A stretch of 64,000 nt of DNA from Melastoma dodecandrum (taxonomy: Eukaryota > Streptophyta > Magnoliopsida > Myrtales > Melastomataceae), in NCBI GenBank assembly GCA_029817715.1, contig JARUPY010000381.1, forward strand, positions 1-64,000, written 5' to 3'. Within the stretch, counting starts at the first letter, position 1; every line of letters begins with the position of its first letter. Position numbers and translations under genes: made by a program. The notes below the pieces were generated by a model. The model had not been told where the DNA came from and did not search any database. It was given only the letters and a program-made list of their open reading frames with translations. Shown in pieces: positions 48,033-61,122 of the stretch.

Positions 48033-49404
48033 AGGAAAACACCTTCTCTATGTATGACTCATTCTTCAGACCTAAATTTCTACTCGCGACCATCCAAAGA
48101 GCGAGAACTATTTGCTTCCTACGTAAGATCGGGTGAAATAAATTAATCATCATGTCATGGGTAGAAAGGATCTCGGAAAGATTCACTATCTGACCACATA
48201 TGTACCGGGTCATGCTTCAAACTGGAACAACCGTGATGCATCTTGTGTTTGGTCACTATATTCTTACACCTCATCGTACTAAGATCTAAGGCCCGATGAT
48301 GTGGCGGGTCGCTATTGGTCGATGAGATTTGCCTCCCATATAAAGTGAGATTTCCCTCCTCTCCTCCTCTTTTCCATGTAAAGCTAATGAACAAAAAAAT
48401 TTTCACGCTGATAAAATGTAAGAATTCAGCCAACACTTTGACAAGTTGAGGAGGGAAGAAAACAAAATTTGGGGACATAAAAACATATGACATTGACCTG
48501 TCCATAACAATAAGAAACGAAGGAAAGGACACAGCACAAAAAATGAAGGAGGAGAGGGTTCGAGAGAGAAGTCGTCCTTTCAATGCGTGAAGAGCAAAAC
48601 AAAAAACAGGCCAAAGAGCAAGAATCTTCGCCAGCGAGAGTGTCCTAGTCCGAGAAAAAGAACGAAGATGGGCGACAATGCTTAGTAATTATTATTTTTT
48701 TACTCTTATGGTAGCTTTTAAAATCGAAAAATGAAGGAACTAACATTGTACCGATAAGAAAACAAAATGACAAATCTAATGAAACAAAGAAAGAAACTAT
48801 ATGGCTCGAGTTTCTCTTGTGGAATTTTGGATTTCATATGGATAAAATTTGGATTATTAAAACTTTTAATTTTATGTACACAATACTAAAGCCACTAGAA
48901 ATGGTGCTTATCAGGTGAGTATTTAACCATAAAGGAGCTTTTCGGATTTTTTTTAAAACTATTATGGCTTAAAATTAATACTCGGGAACTTTTGGGGATT
49001 TATTGAGATTTAAGGTAAATTTAGTTGCATGACTTATTTGGGTATTTGTGATCGGCCCTGTTACTAATAAAGAGGCCTGGCCCATTTAGACGATTCCAGG
49101 CCCATCAAATATTGCCGATTCTGGATTAAATAAGTCGATACATGTATCGTCAGCATCTCCAGATCATTTCATTCGGCCCAACCAAAGCGTGTTAGATTGT
49201 TTATAACATTTCACCAATAAAACATGGAGTGACCCAACAAACATTAGAGACGGGATCACAGGCTGTGCCACACTCCGGGAATGTCTCTCAACCACACTTC
49301 AGACCAGACATTCAAGAAAACTACAGGAGGCAAGGGAACTTCAAATTAGGAAAGGCAGCAGATGACTCGGGTTGGGTGGGAATGGCGGGTTGGAGATTCC
49401 CGAT
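48033..49404. other. Intergenic, no gene recognised
   Basis: Both strands lack recognisable coding motifs. GGCCCA-type motifs occur near 49078-49115. The interval separates two convergent genes, so it should contain both 3' flanks. Confidence 0.45.
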
Positions 49405-50653
<1,249 letters not shown>

Positions 50654-50769
50654 GGTTATACAGAACCGAGGGAACAAGAAAGAAAGGATTACTTTCCTAA
50701 GCAGAGAGCCTAAAGCTTCGATTTTGAGGGGAGGATGTGCTGTCCGGGAGATGATGGAACCAAATTTAT

Positions 50770-51493
50770 AGGGATTTTGGGAAGTGGGTCGGTGTCGTCT
50801 GTCGGGCGTCCCGACAGGAAACAGGTTTGAATTACGGTTGTCCGCCGGAATCTGGTGAAGGCTTTGTTTGGATAAAATTTCTATTAAAAAGAAATAATCT
50901 TTATCAAAATTTTAGTCACGTACAATTGAATCTACTTACTTACATTGGAATCAATGGATGTGGCGCCAATTTTACTCCAAGTTCATAATCACATTCATCA
51001 TCACCCGATCAAGAATAAAAAACACGAAATCCTTGGGCTTACCAAAATTTCCTTTTATTTATTGAGTTATCGCCCTGCCCATTTCCATAACTGCAGCAAC
51101 ATTATTTACACATTCCCATGTTGTCATAAAACGCGGTAAAATACCCGGGATGTGGTAATAGATTTAGAAAAACTAACACCACAAGATTCGTTGCCATGTG
51201 GATGATCCTGGGACACAACTTCATTTAGAAAATGTGGGGCGGGACTTCCGCCTCAAGATATTATTTCTCTTATATTTTTTTTTTCAAAATATCAATTAAT
51301 TTGTCAATTTTATGTTTTGACGTATCGTTTCAAAAATTTTTAATTTGGCCTTATTTCAGTTTTACTTTTCAATTTGGCCCTATTCGTTACGACGTTTGCG
51401 ATTTCGCTGTTAGCGTTAATACGTGTCATTTATTTTTCCTATGTGGCAATGATAATGAAATAAATCAAGGGCAAAATATCGATATTTGGCCCA
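50770..51493. other. AT-rich intergenic DNA, likely repeat
   Basis: No gene. The part from 51270 to 51520 repeats phrases such as TTTCAATTTGGCC and GGCCAAAA type words, as seen in old non-coding plant repeats, but I cannot classify it. The truncated copia element begins at its right end. Confidence 0.35.
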
Positions 51494-53385
51494 ATGAATT
51501 TTCCAACTTTACGTTTTGGCCATGTTCCCGAAATAAAGAAGAATCTTTTGTCAGTAGCCCAACTGACAGCCCCAGGCAACTTCGTGGTGTTTGAGCCAGA
51601 AGATGTGAAGGTTTACCGTGAGTTGAAGTTTTCAGGGACACCGCTCATGAAAGGGCAGAAGGTCAACTCTATCTAGGTCATGTCTGCAGAAGCTGTATAC
51701 GTAGATAAAGTGAAGAAGAACGAGGCAGCGGACCTCTGGCATGAGAGGCTTGGGCACGTTGGCTACCACAAGTTGAAGGTAATGATGAATAAGGAGATGC
51801 TGAAGGGCCTTCCGCAATTGGAAGTGAATGTCGACAATGTTTGTTCAGGCTGTCAGTATGGTAAATCACACCAGCTACCGTATGAAGAGTCCAAGTACAG
51901 GATAGATGAACCACTCCAGCTAATCCACTCCGATGTGTTCGGTCCAGTGAAGCATCCATCAGTTAGTGGCTGCAAATACATGGTGACCTTCATTGATGAC
52001 TACTCCAGGTATGTCTGGGTAGACTTTATGAAGGAGAAGTCAGAAGTCCTACAAAAATTCAGAGAGTTCAAGAACAAGGCGGAGAGCGATTTGCAAACAA
52101 AGGTGAAGTGCCTACGTACTGACAATGGGGGGAATATACCTCTAGGAAGTTTGCAGAATACCTAAAAGAGAACAAGATAAGACGACAGTTGACTTGTCCC
52201 CACACGCCCCAACAGGATGGTGTGGCAGAATAAAAGAACAGGCATCTTGCAGAAGTATGCAGAAGTATATTGCATGCCAGAAATGTCCTAGGAAGATATT
52301 GGGCAGAGTGCATGAAGACAGCTGCAGATGTTGCAAATAGGCTACCACAACCCCGCCTTGACTTCAAGACACCATTCGAGCTACTATGGAATATGAAGCC
52401 TACAGTGAGCCACTTTCGAGTCTTTGGATGTGTCTGTTATGTATTCATCCCTAACCACCTACGAAGTAAGTTCGATAAGAAGACAACCAAGTGTATCTTC
52501 GTAGGATATGACACAGAGAGAAAAGGATGGAGATGCTGCGATCCTATGACTAACAAGTGCACTGTATCAAGGAACATCGTCTTTGATGAAACAACTTCCT
52601 GGTGGTTGCCTTCAAAGGAACCAGAATAAGAAGCTCAATTGAAGCAGGGGGAGCAAGTAACCCTAAAACCAATCATTGAGGAGACTGATGAAAGGCCCAT
52701 TATAACAGGGAATAATGACATAGAAGAAGAAAGGCCTTGGCAAACAGTAGTGTACCAGAAGTCATTCGAAGAGAATGTAGTGAAAGAAGAAACTAGTGAT
52801 GCGACGACAACACCGAGGAGGTCCACAAGGCAACTAAGACCTCCAACAAGATACGTAGATGCAGCACTTGCAGAAGACGTTGATCCACAAGAGCCATCAA
52901 GCTACGAAGAAGCATCAAAGCATAATGTACGGCAAAAGCCAATGAGTGAAGAGATCCAATCATTGGAAGAAAACCAAACTTGGGATTTGGTTCCAAAACC
53001 TAGCGAGGTAAGACCCATATCCTGCAAGTGGGTCTATAAGGTGAAAACTCGCATAGATGGTTTGGTGGAGAGATACAAGGCTCATCTCGTCGCTCGAGGA
53101 TTCTCTCAACAGTATGTCTTGGACTACGACGAGACCTTCAGTCCAGTTGAGAAGATAACAACTGTCAGAGTTCTACTCGCCTTAGCAGCAAGTAAGTCCT
53201 GGAAACTCTGGCAGATGAACGTGAAGAATGCATTCCTACATGGAGAGTTAGACAAAGCAATCTATATGGAACAACCTCAGGGGTTTGCAGATAAGAATCG
53301 TCCGAACTATGTCTGCAAACTAAGGAAAGCATTATTCGGACTGAAGCAGGCTCCAAGAGCTTCGGACAAAACTTGGCATAACAAG
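51494..53385 (+). pseudogene. Truncated Ty1/copia polyprotein (integrase and start of reverse transcriptase)
   Basis: The piece starts within the GAG-pre-integrase region ([15 protein letters not shown]) and continues with the integrase zinc finger (CSGCQYGK) and core ([28 protein letters not shown]). Then come the HFRVFGCVCYVFIP and GYDTERKGWRC blocks, and the N-terminal half of copia reverse transcriptase (CKWVYKVKTRIDG, RGFSQQYVLDYDETFSP, MNVKNAFLHGEL, LFGLKQAPRA). It is defective. There are stops at 51675 and 52231 and a frame change near 52137, plus a stop at 52627. Gag and protease are missing. Right after LKQAPRA the sequence jumps to the 3' end of the element, so the rest of reverse transcriptase and RNase H is deleted. 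Confidence 0.93.
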
Positions 53386-53402
53386 AAGAACAAGTCGGTG
53401 TT

Positions 53403-53411
53403 GAGGGGGAG
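53403..53411 (+). other. Polypurine tract of the copia element
   Basis: GAGGGGGAG directly before TGTTAGA is the typical end of a copia internal region. Confidence 0.75.
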
Positions 53412-53860
53412 TGTTAGAAATAACAATACCTCTCTTATGGGCTCGAGAATGTTCTTAAGATTAGTCTAGAAGACTCCTAAGATTAGTCTAGAAGGTTCAG
53501 TAGGATTAGTCTAGATAGGAAAGTTCTAGAAAGGTGGAGAATGAATCCATCTTAGACCCTCCCTATAAATAGCGGTCATTGGTTCATTTGTAACTAATCC
53601 ACAACAAATAGAACTCTTCATTCTCAAATAGTTCCTTCTCAACTCTACAAGGCACTCGTACCCGGTTTTCAGTCTCGGGTTACCTATGTAGCAGTATGGA
53701 TTTGCTCTGACCTGAGTTCTCACGTCTGGGCTATGATGTCTGGTGTTGGGATAGTTGGAATAAGTTTGCACAGTTGCGTTAGGCCATAGGTCAAGACCAG
53801 GTGCGGCCTCATGTCGTCTGCGATCTGCGTATTTCGGAAAAACATCAGGAAAAAAGAAAA
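53412..53860 (+). mobile_element. 3' LTR of the truncated copia element (right limit uncertain)
   Basis: Begins TGTTAGAAATAAC just after the polypurine tract. It contains three copies of a TAAGATTAGTCTAGAAG-like unit (53456-53515) and a TATA box at 53564-53571. I do not see a TCTAACA-type end or a target duplication, so the right end is approximate or truncated. No left LTR is present. Confidence 0.65.
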
Positions 53861-53930
53861 GACAAAAGGACGAACTACATTACAATGTTTGGTCATTCAA
53901 GAATGACCCCGGAAAGTTGTTCTGACCTTA

Positions 53931-54490
53931 CTACACATGGGAGCAAAGAGGATCGCCCCAGAACTCGGGTTTCTTCATATGCAATAAAAGAGCCATTGAC
54001 TCCCAACAAGAATCTCGTCTTCCCTCTATTCTCCTTCTTCTCTGAAAATCTGAACAAAAATCCCAAATCACAAACAAGTTCCCGACTAGCGGGAGTAGGA
54101 GGATCGGCCTATGAGTATGCCTTGAATCTACAATATGATTCATTCTCACATTCAATTCGGGTGTTTAAGGATAACAGAAACCAAAAACAGTTGAAGGTGA
54201 CTTTTGATTATTTGCCTACTTACCACATATGCTCGTGAAGTGCTTGGAACAATCGTCAACGTCGTCATTGACGAATCCCAGAAGTCCCTCCGATTTCCCA
54301 TGGCCCTCACAGTCAATCCCGTACACTGCGTACCCAATCGAACCGCAGTGCCTGATCACACATAAGCAGACAAAATATCGTAATCCTTCCCCTCTTGAAG
54401 AATTAAGAGTTGACTTTCGAGACTAAACTCTTCATGGTGATGCTGCATTTCATCCCTCTTGAATTGGTAACGTAATCCTGCGGCGTCAGG
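53931..54490 (-). pseudogene. Decayed monoacylglycerol lipase / caffeoylshikimate esterase-like pseudogene
   Basis: Three exon remnants lie in the right order on the minus strand. At about 54420-54480 there is YVTNSRGMK, running straight into CSITMKS with the intervening part of the alpha/beta hydrolase fold missing. At 54234-54365 there is GYAVYGIDCEGHGKSEGLLG and VDDCSKHFTSIC, ending in a good donor. At 53931-54030 an acceptor is followed by a broken GES-M stretch (nucleophile-elbow region with bases missing), then LLLHMKKPEFWGD. The N-terminal half and everything after the third piece are absent. The family hydrolyses monoacylglycerols or caffeoyl shikimate; this copy cannot. Deletions rather than simple insertions mark it as a true pseudogene. 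Confidence 0.8.
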
Positions 54491-55837
54491 TTTCAACGAC
54501 CAACACAACCTCCGGAAGGACATAAACGAGCACTAGCCACAGCGCTTCGTTTTTATCACCTCAAAGACAAACTTGTCCAAGTCGTGACCCTGCGGGAATC
54601 AGGAAAGCTCTGGTTACAACCAGCGAAAACTCGAAAATGCCAGGGATGGTGATAGAAACAACGAGGTTGCCACGGATTATGAAACCCAAATAAAGAAAAG
54701 TAGACGACAAGAAGGACGCAGAGGAGGTTAAAGATTCAGAATCAGCAAAAGTCACAGGACTAAATAATGCTAAATTTATTTGAGGATGAAAATGATAAAT
54801 AGTAGAAAGTGGCTTAAAGGCGGATTACTCGATTTTGAAATTTAAGGCACTGTTTGAACAAGAAGGTCCATCCGTTTTCTATTTTCTTCTTTCGTTTTCT
54901 ATGAAAATAAGAAAACATATTTATTATTAGAAAAAAAACAATCTTTTAAATTTTCAGAGTAAAAAAGTTTCTTGAATTTCCAGTTTTCGTTTCCTATTTT
55001 CCAAAATAGAAATCGAACCCTATTTTCTGTAAACAAACCGGGGCTAAACTTCCAAATCCGAGTCTGAAATTAAAAATACATGAATCCGTATATGAAAAGA
55101 AATAGAATCTCAAACTCGAATTTCTTACTTGGAAAACATTACTCAACCTGGATGGAGAGCTATCTGATTTTCCGTTGCTAAATGATTGGGCTTTAGGCTT
55201 TCATCACTTTCCAAAACCAAGTTATCCAAACTTTATGATTCGTTCAGAAAATATTTTATAAAATTTTCAAATATTCCTCAAAACTTGCTTGCTTGTATAT
55301 GGGGCGTGTCAAAAGCTAAAAACAACAACAGAGGGAAGGATGATTTAGTTATGAGATGGTGCCATGGGTAAACATTGTTTTTGTTATAAAAGCAAACCCC
55401 ACCTAAAAGAGATGGGTGGCACTTTAGTCTTTGATTCATCCGCAAAACTAATTACATGCATGCGAAACCCACCATCTTAATAAGAGTTATTACCATAATT
55501 CGAAGCGTTTACAATATGTATATCCACCATCCGACAATGCCCCCATCATTCTCAGTTTGTAGAGTTCGGAAACTTCAATTTAGTGATGTCTGTGACGGTC
55601 CTTCTCCCTTGAAGAGTATGATGAGCTGTGGTGATCCCGATCTGGAGTAGTAAAGAGAAGGTCGGGGTAAGCCCAATGAATGAATCATGGGAACAAAGCA
55701 AGTGAAGAGAACGGTGGAAGAAAAAAGGTTGATACCCCTTGTGGACTGATGTCGAGACTTTTCGGAACTTCCTGCATTGAGGCGAGGAATAAGTCAACCG
55801 GTGACAGAGGAGGGGGAAAAATGGTTCGAGAATGGAG
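54491..55837. other. Intergenic, no gene recognised
   Basis: I see no family motifs. The segment is moderately AT-rich, with some TTTTCTATTTTC-type words at 54870-54990. The right end is the 3' flank of the cyclin-L gene. Confidence 0.4.
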
Positions 55838-57803
55838 TCACACTAGTAAGGCAACAAACAGACCTGAGTCCCTGGGTTTGTCCCTCGAACGGTGCCCACG
55901 ATCCTTAGCCCTATCTCTTTCGATATCTTCTCGATCCCTTTCCCGATCAGATTCCCTGCCTCTATCACGATCTCGGGATCTGACCCTGTCCCTGTCTCTA
56001 TCCCTGTCCCTGTCCCTGTCCTTGTCCCGGCTCCTCTCGACACTTGTCTCCCTCCGGTGCTCGTGCTTGGACTTGGATCCTTGCTCTTCTTTAGAGCCAT
56101 CACCTGCCACATCTTTTGATTCATCTTCACTCCTCCTGGAGTCCTTTGTGGACGACTCTACAGTCTCGCTCTTGGATACGCCCGATTCCAAATTGCCTGT
56201 CCCTGGAGTTGTTTTCACGAGGCTGCTGTCGTTGGCAGGTGAAGTAGCCTGAATAGAGTCCTACAATGACAGAAGCCATCATCCAATTCCGTGAGAGACG
56301 AATCATTGTTTCAACGAAGGCAAATGCGAGACTTCCAGCAAGATAAAGGTCACTTGCCTTTGCAGCTGTCTTAGATGGTGGCTCTCCGGATGTACTTGCA
56401 AATGTGAAAGAATCTCCCTCCTTACAGACAGGAATATATTTAGCCTTGGGCAAGCTGTAAAGGTGAGCCAAAACTCGGCACACTTCATCAATTCCAGCTT
56501 TGTCGGCATCAAACACCTCCCACCAAGGAGGATTTTCAGGCAGTGGCACCTGGAACTTCCGAGCAGCAGCATACACAACTCCACAAGCCACAACTTCACT
56601 CTTGAAACGAACACAGAGTGTCGTTCGCAGGCTGTTGGGAAGAAGAGAAACTGAGGTCAGGGCTGATGGGTAACATTGGATAACGTAAACAAGACATAGA
56701 GTGTCATTAAAATTCAAAATGTGGGCAAATCGTACCTATCATTAGCCAGATTCCAAGCCTCCTGCCTCAACTCTGTAGGGGTTTCAAGAGTCGCAAGGTA
56801 GTTTGATATAAACTTGTGGGGATGCTCAACATGACAGATGAAGCCCATCTCTTTTAAGATATGTCTCTCTGTTCTGCTCAACTCCATCTTCAATTCAGCA
56901 TATCTCTGTTAAGACGCTCCATTGCTTTCAGTAAACGAGGAAATACAAAAGATGAAAGCTGCTGTTAAAAGAACTAATTAATCTGACCCTGGATCCGATG
57001 TCCAAATGCTCAATAAGTATGTTCTCTCTCCTACATTCCATTCGGTGGAAGACAATGAGGACCTGCCTTGCTTTCCTTGGATCCTCCTCGAGCTTTGAGG
57101 CGAGCCAAACACAGCTTGCAGCAACTTTCTGCAAAAGATTATGGCAAAATCAAGAGCTCAATCCCAATAATAGATGCCGAAATAACAATTCACTAGTGAA
57201 ATCGAGCAAACCTAGTGTCTAGATCAATTTAACAAACCCAAAATAAGTTACATTCACTGGCCAAAGAAAAGTTTCCTCTCTTCACAAAAGCAAACCAGTT
57301 AAAAAACCATTAGTAAATCATGTCCAAGATTATCTATATTTGAAAATAAAAATAAAAATAAATCTAATTTAAGGGAATAAGGTTGGATCCCTTCCCAGAT
57401 TGAAGATTAAATATAACTTCAGTCTAGTAACATTTTGCTTTTAATTCACTAATTGCAAAAGAAAGAAGCTACCTTCACATTAAAACGGGTGAATGACTTT
57501 TTGCAGTAGAAACGATGAAATAGAACCTGGCCTGTGGCCATCACTGCTTGCGGTCTGGATATGGTTAAGGAAATGTCGCCGCAGCACAGAAGCCATATCG
57601 GGGTATTAATTTATAAAAACGACGGAACTCGCCACTACACGTGGAGGATACAATTTCAGCAATATTCCGCTTTCTTGAATCAGATCACATCCGTAAATTC
57701 TGAGGGTTGTTTCCGTCCCTGCATCAACCCCATCTTTCCTAGACGGTGAGTTCTCCAACTGCTCATCCGTCAGGTAGAAGCTGTCAATTGCCGTATAGAT
57801 CAT
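55838..57803 (-). CDS. CYCL1: Cyclin-L (arginine-rich RS-domain cyclin)
   Basis: Six exons, 57652-57803, 57473-57554, 56988-57128, 56736-56905, 56358-56631 and 55838-56260, join in phase to give 413 residues. Two cyclin folds span about residues 35-260: YLTDEQLENSPSRKDG, MATGQVLFHRFYCKKSF, AASCVWLASKLEEDPRKARQV, ERHILKEMGFICHVEHPHK, and RTTLCVRFKSEVVACGVV. A long C-terminal RS-like tail is rich in Arg-Asp and Arg-Ser pairs (about residues 310-400). Cyclin-L partners CDKs of the CDK11/CDKG type in the nucleus and affects transcription and splicing. The last intron starts with GC instead of GT (see findings). The donor of exon 3 (AGG then GTCAGA) is weak. ATG at 57803 gives the family's standard start MIYTAID. 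Confidence 0.94.
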
Positions 57804-58515
57804 CGTCGTCACAGCGAACAGCACTACATTTGGTCACAGAAACAAAACACGAGATGATCAGTCTTGCCTCCCGTAACCAAAACACGGGAAAAAAAAGTAC
57901 GGTAAAGGAGTATGGCAATCACATTAGATGACATGGGAAATCGGAAACTTAGCAGTTTCCTCGGCAACACTCCCACACAACAGGTTCAATAACAGGCAAC
58001 AAAATCCACAAAAAAAAGAGTCCCACTAGTTTCCTCCAGCTCTTTACCTGGGTCAGATTTTCTGACGCGGGTCCTGAACAATGAAACCCTCCAACCTGCA
58101 GCAGGACGTAAAGCCTAGTCAAAAAGCCTTAACCAGCCGTGCACCCAATGCGCCTGACATCTCTATCCAAACCCAAATCAAACACAGAAAGCTCATCAAA
58201 CCTGGGACATCACCCTTAAAACCCTAAAACTTCAAAATTCAAATGGAGCAAAGGGAGCAGGAGCAGAACCACCAACCAACCCTTCCAAACAAGCAAGCCA
58301 ACAAACAACGGACCCGCTTCAGGATTCTGGGATTAGGGCTTGATTCATTAAGCAGGGAGATGCGGAACCATTTCTGGTAACCCACGCCCAGAAGACTCAC
58401 AAATAGCCGAAACAAAATCGGGGGATACCCACCGAGATCCGAGACCGAGGCGGGCAGCGGCGGCAAACGTTGTTCGGATCGGACGGGGTCCCCAGACCGG
58501 GCCCTGAATATGTAG

Positions 58516-58566
58516 TGGGCCTGAAAGTGGGGCCCATATTGTAAAATGGGCTTTAAGGCCCGTTAA
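58516..58566 (-). promoter_or_regulatory. Site II cluster of the cyclin-L promoter
   Basis: Four TGGGCC/TGGGCT/GGCCC motifs lie within 50 bp (58516, 58529, 58547 and 58556), roughly 700 bp upstream of the start codon. Since there are probably 5' untranslated exons (acceptor-like site about 20 bp before the ATG), these could sit near the real transcription start. Inferred from motif content. Confidence 0.55.
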
Positions 58567-58639
58567 TAGGAGGGTGGTAGGGGGTGGGGGCCGGTGGTTA
58601 ATTATTTTTGCCGGGATCGGAATTGAATGTGAGTCCACA

Positions 58640-59078
58640 TGTTATCGCCAGACCTACTCCTTTCTTTATTTATTTTTACTTGCTTACTGTGAAGTTCAGA
58701 CTTTTTTTTTTAAATGAAAATAATTCCAAAACTCCAACTACTTCATAAAAATAAAATAGTTATTATAAATAAAACAGGAAATCCCATTTCCATTTGATGT
58801 TGGACTTCAATGTGGTGTTGTACTTGCTCTAACTGACTCCGTCTCACCCCTATAAAAAGAAAAAAAAAATGTATATATAATTTTAGCGAATATTGAATAT
58901 AATAAAAAGTCAGTATAAATTGAATGTGACCAATAATTTAATAATGAACAAAATGACGATGGCTTTTGTTTTGTTCATCTCAAGCAAGCTGTATAAAATA
59001 ACAAGGCAACCGAAGAAAGAACATGTCATTACAACAAGTGTAGAGCGATCTCATCCCCCCTCCCTTGTTCGAGGGCAG
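58640..59078. promoter_or_regulatory. KCS upstream region with TATA box
   Basis: The intergenic stretch is AT-rich. A TATA box, TATAAAAA, lies at 58851-58858 on the + strand, about 220 bp before the KCS start codon, implying a leader of roughly 190 bases. Nothing else is identifiable. Confidence 0.5.
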
Positions 59079-60500
59079 ATGGCATTCCCGTTCTTTGAGC
59101 CTCTTCTTCTTCTTCTCCTCTTCTTGATCATCCTCGTCTCCACGATCTATAACCTCATCCAATGGCTGAGAACCCGGCCGAGCTGCTACCTCCTCGCCTA
59201 CGAGTGCCACAAGCCCTCCGAGGATCGTAAGCTCAGCACCGAGTCATGCGCCCACATCGTCCTCAGGAACCACAACCTCTGCATCGAGGACTACCGCTTC
59301 CTCCTCAAGACCATGGTCAACTCAGGCATCGGCGAAGAGACTTACGCCCCGTCCTGCTTCTTCTCCGGCCACGAGGCTAACCCGAGCCTCTCTGACGCCA
59401 TCCTAGAGATGGAGGATGTCTTGTTCTCCACCCTCGACCGCCTCTTCTCCAGGACGGGAATCCTCCCCAAGGACGTTGATATCCTCGTCGTTAACGTCTC
59501 GTTGTTTTCTCCCGCCCCGTCGCTGGCTTCAAGGATTGTTAATAAGTATAGGATGAGGTCGAACATCAAGATGTATAACTTGTCCGGGATGGGGTGCAGC
59601 GCGAGCCTGGTCGCGGTCGATCTCGTCGACCGCCTCTTTGCGATGTGCAGGAACTCGTACGCCGTCGTGGTCAGCACGGAGTCGTTGACACCGAGCTGGT
59701 ACGTCGGGAACGAGCGGTCGATGATCCTGTCGAACTGCCTGTTCCGATCAGGCGGTTGCTCAATGTTGCTCACCAACAGAGAAGCCCTGAAGCATCGAGC
59801 TTTGCTGAAGTTGAAATGCTCTGTCCGTACGCATCTTGGGTCGGACGACTTGGCACACCGTTGCTGCTACCAGGTTGAGGATGACAACGGCCACCTGGGC
59901 TTCCGTTTAAACAAGGACCTCACTGGGGCTGCCTCCCGGGCTTTCTCGGCAAACCTCCGCGTCATTGTTCCCATGATCCTCCCCTTGACCGCACTCGTCG
60001 GCCACATTACCTCATCCATCCTAAGGAGGGTAATAACCAAGTCCACGAAAACACTAGACCTGAAACCAGGTATCGAGCACTTCTGCATCCATCCTGGTGG
60101 GAAGGCAGTGATAGACGGGATAGGCAAGAGCCTGGGGCTGAGCAATCATGACCTCGAGCCGTCGAGAATGGCCTTACATAGGTTCGGTAACACTTCAGCA
60201 GGGGGACTATGGTACGTCCTGGGATACATGGAAGCGAAGGGTCGATTAAGGAAAGGCGATCGCATCTTAATGATCAGCTTAGGGGCAGGGTTCAAGTGCA
60301 ACAACTGTGTCTGGGAAGTGATCAATGACTCAGAGGACGTCAACATCTGGGAAGACTGCTTGGATAGTTACCCTCCGTTATCGCTAGCTAATCCATTCAT
60401 GGAGAAGTACGGGTGGATCAACGACCATGACAGTGGATGCAGCGTCGATCTCCTCAACTCGATCCGTGAAGCCTCGAGAATTGAGAACGTTAATGCATGA
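59079..60500 (+). CDS. KCS: 3-ketoacyl-CoA synthase (KCS, fatty acid elongase)
   Basis: A single-exon gene of 473 residues. The enzyme condenses malonyl-CoA with a long acyl-CoA, the first and rate-limiting step of very-long-chain fatty acid elongation in the ER. One strongly hydrophobic segment (residues 9-25) anchors it. The FAE1/CUT1 domain follows. The catalytic Cys173 sits in LSGMGCSASL. The other active-site residues are His338 in EHFCIHPGGKAV and Asn371 in HRFGNTSAGGLWY. The GSGF-type loop is LGAGFKCNNCVWEV. The short N-terminus with one membrane segment is like Arabidopsis KCS12 and its relatives rather than KCS6/FAE1. The frame is open further upstream but has only non-ATG or weak ATG starts with no family similarity, so I use 59079. 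Confidence 0.96.
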   Translation: MAFPFFEPLLLLLLFLIILVSTIYNLIQWLRTRPSCYLLAYECHKPSEDRKLSTESCAHIVLRNHNLCIEDYRFLLKTMVNSGIGEETYAPSCFFSGHEANPSLSDAILEMEDVLFSTLDRLFSRTGILPKDVDILVVNVSLFSPAPSLASRIVNKYRMRSNIKMYNLSGMGCSASLVAVDLVDRLFAMCRNSYAVVVSTESLTPSWYVGNERSMILSNCLFRSGGCSMLLTNREALKHRALLKLKCSVRTHLGSDDLAHRCCYQVEDDNGHLGFRLNKDLTGAASRAFSANLRVIVPMILPLTALVGHITSSILRRVITKSTKTLDLKPGIEHFCIHPGGKAVIDGIGKSLGLSNHDLEPSRMALHRFGNTSAGGLWYVLGYMEAKGRLRKGDRILMISLGAGFKCNNCVWEVINDSEDVNIWEDCLDSYPPLSLANPFMEKYGWINDHDSGCSVDLLNSIREASRIENVNA

Positions 60501-61122
60501 TCGAACGTTTTCGCATGATGAATTAACTGCAGAGTTACCTACCGAGTGAATTCATGCTGTCAGTGATATTAAATTCTCCGCGATGCCTAACTTCAACCGA
60601 ATGCATTGATCTCCTGCTCTGCTTCTGTTTCGTACCTTTCGTTTTATTTCATCACGGCCATGGTCAAATGTTTTTATGTCCTGCGAGTTCATTACATGTT
60701 GCCACTATCGGAAATATGGGGTCCGCTTCAAAGCGTGACCTCCCCAAGATCATCAAGATGTCTGAAAGTGCATACGGGCAGTCCGATGTCCTACCGACCC
60801 GTGCTTGGTTGTAAGAAACGGAAGTTATTGCTATGGCAGTCGGACTGTGCTCGGGTGTGCTTCAGCATGACTAAACTCGTGCTGCGCTTCCTGGAAAGAG
60901 TAAAACTTACCATCTGTGCCCGGGCTAGGGGGGGATCCCCCATGTATATGGAACACCGAAACTTCTAATTAGCGAAGTGAAACAAAGTGGCGATTCCCGG
61001 AACTCTGAACTCACGCCGTTTATTGGATTCAATATGCGCGTACAATGAAGAAGCATTAGAATGTGACATATGGCATATTCGACGGAACAGTGAAGAAGCC
61101 AGAGATTAATGACGTCGTGAAT
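60501..61122. other. Convergent 3' flanks of KCS and pyrophosphatase
   Basis: No gene is recognised. The two flanking genes face each other, so this interval should hold both 3' untranslated regions and polyadenylation signals. Confidence 0.5.

Noticed and set aside
55843..56130. Frame with Gly-Thr and Thr-Gly repeats on the minus strand
   Set aside because: It is a shifted reading of the Arg-Asp repeat of the cyclin-L RS tail.
58893..59078. Extended N-terminus of the KCS protein
   Set aside because: The upstream frame begins with TTG, contains unlikely residues for the family and overlaps the expected leader. The ATG at 59079 directly precedes the membrane anchor.
60690..60900. Possible short gene or inverted repeat after KCS (GGCAGTCCGA and GGCAGTCGGAC)
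   Set aside because: The frames show no family similarity and the similar words are direct and short. It is most likely 3' flank.
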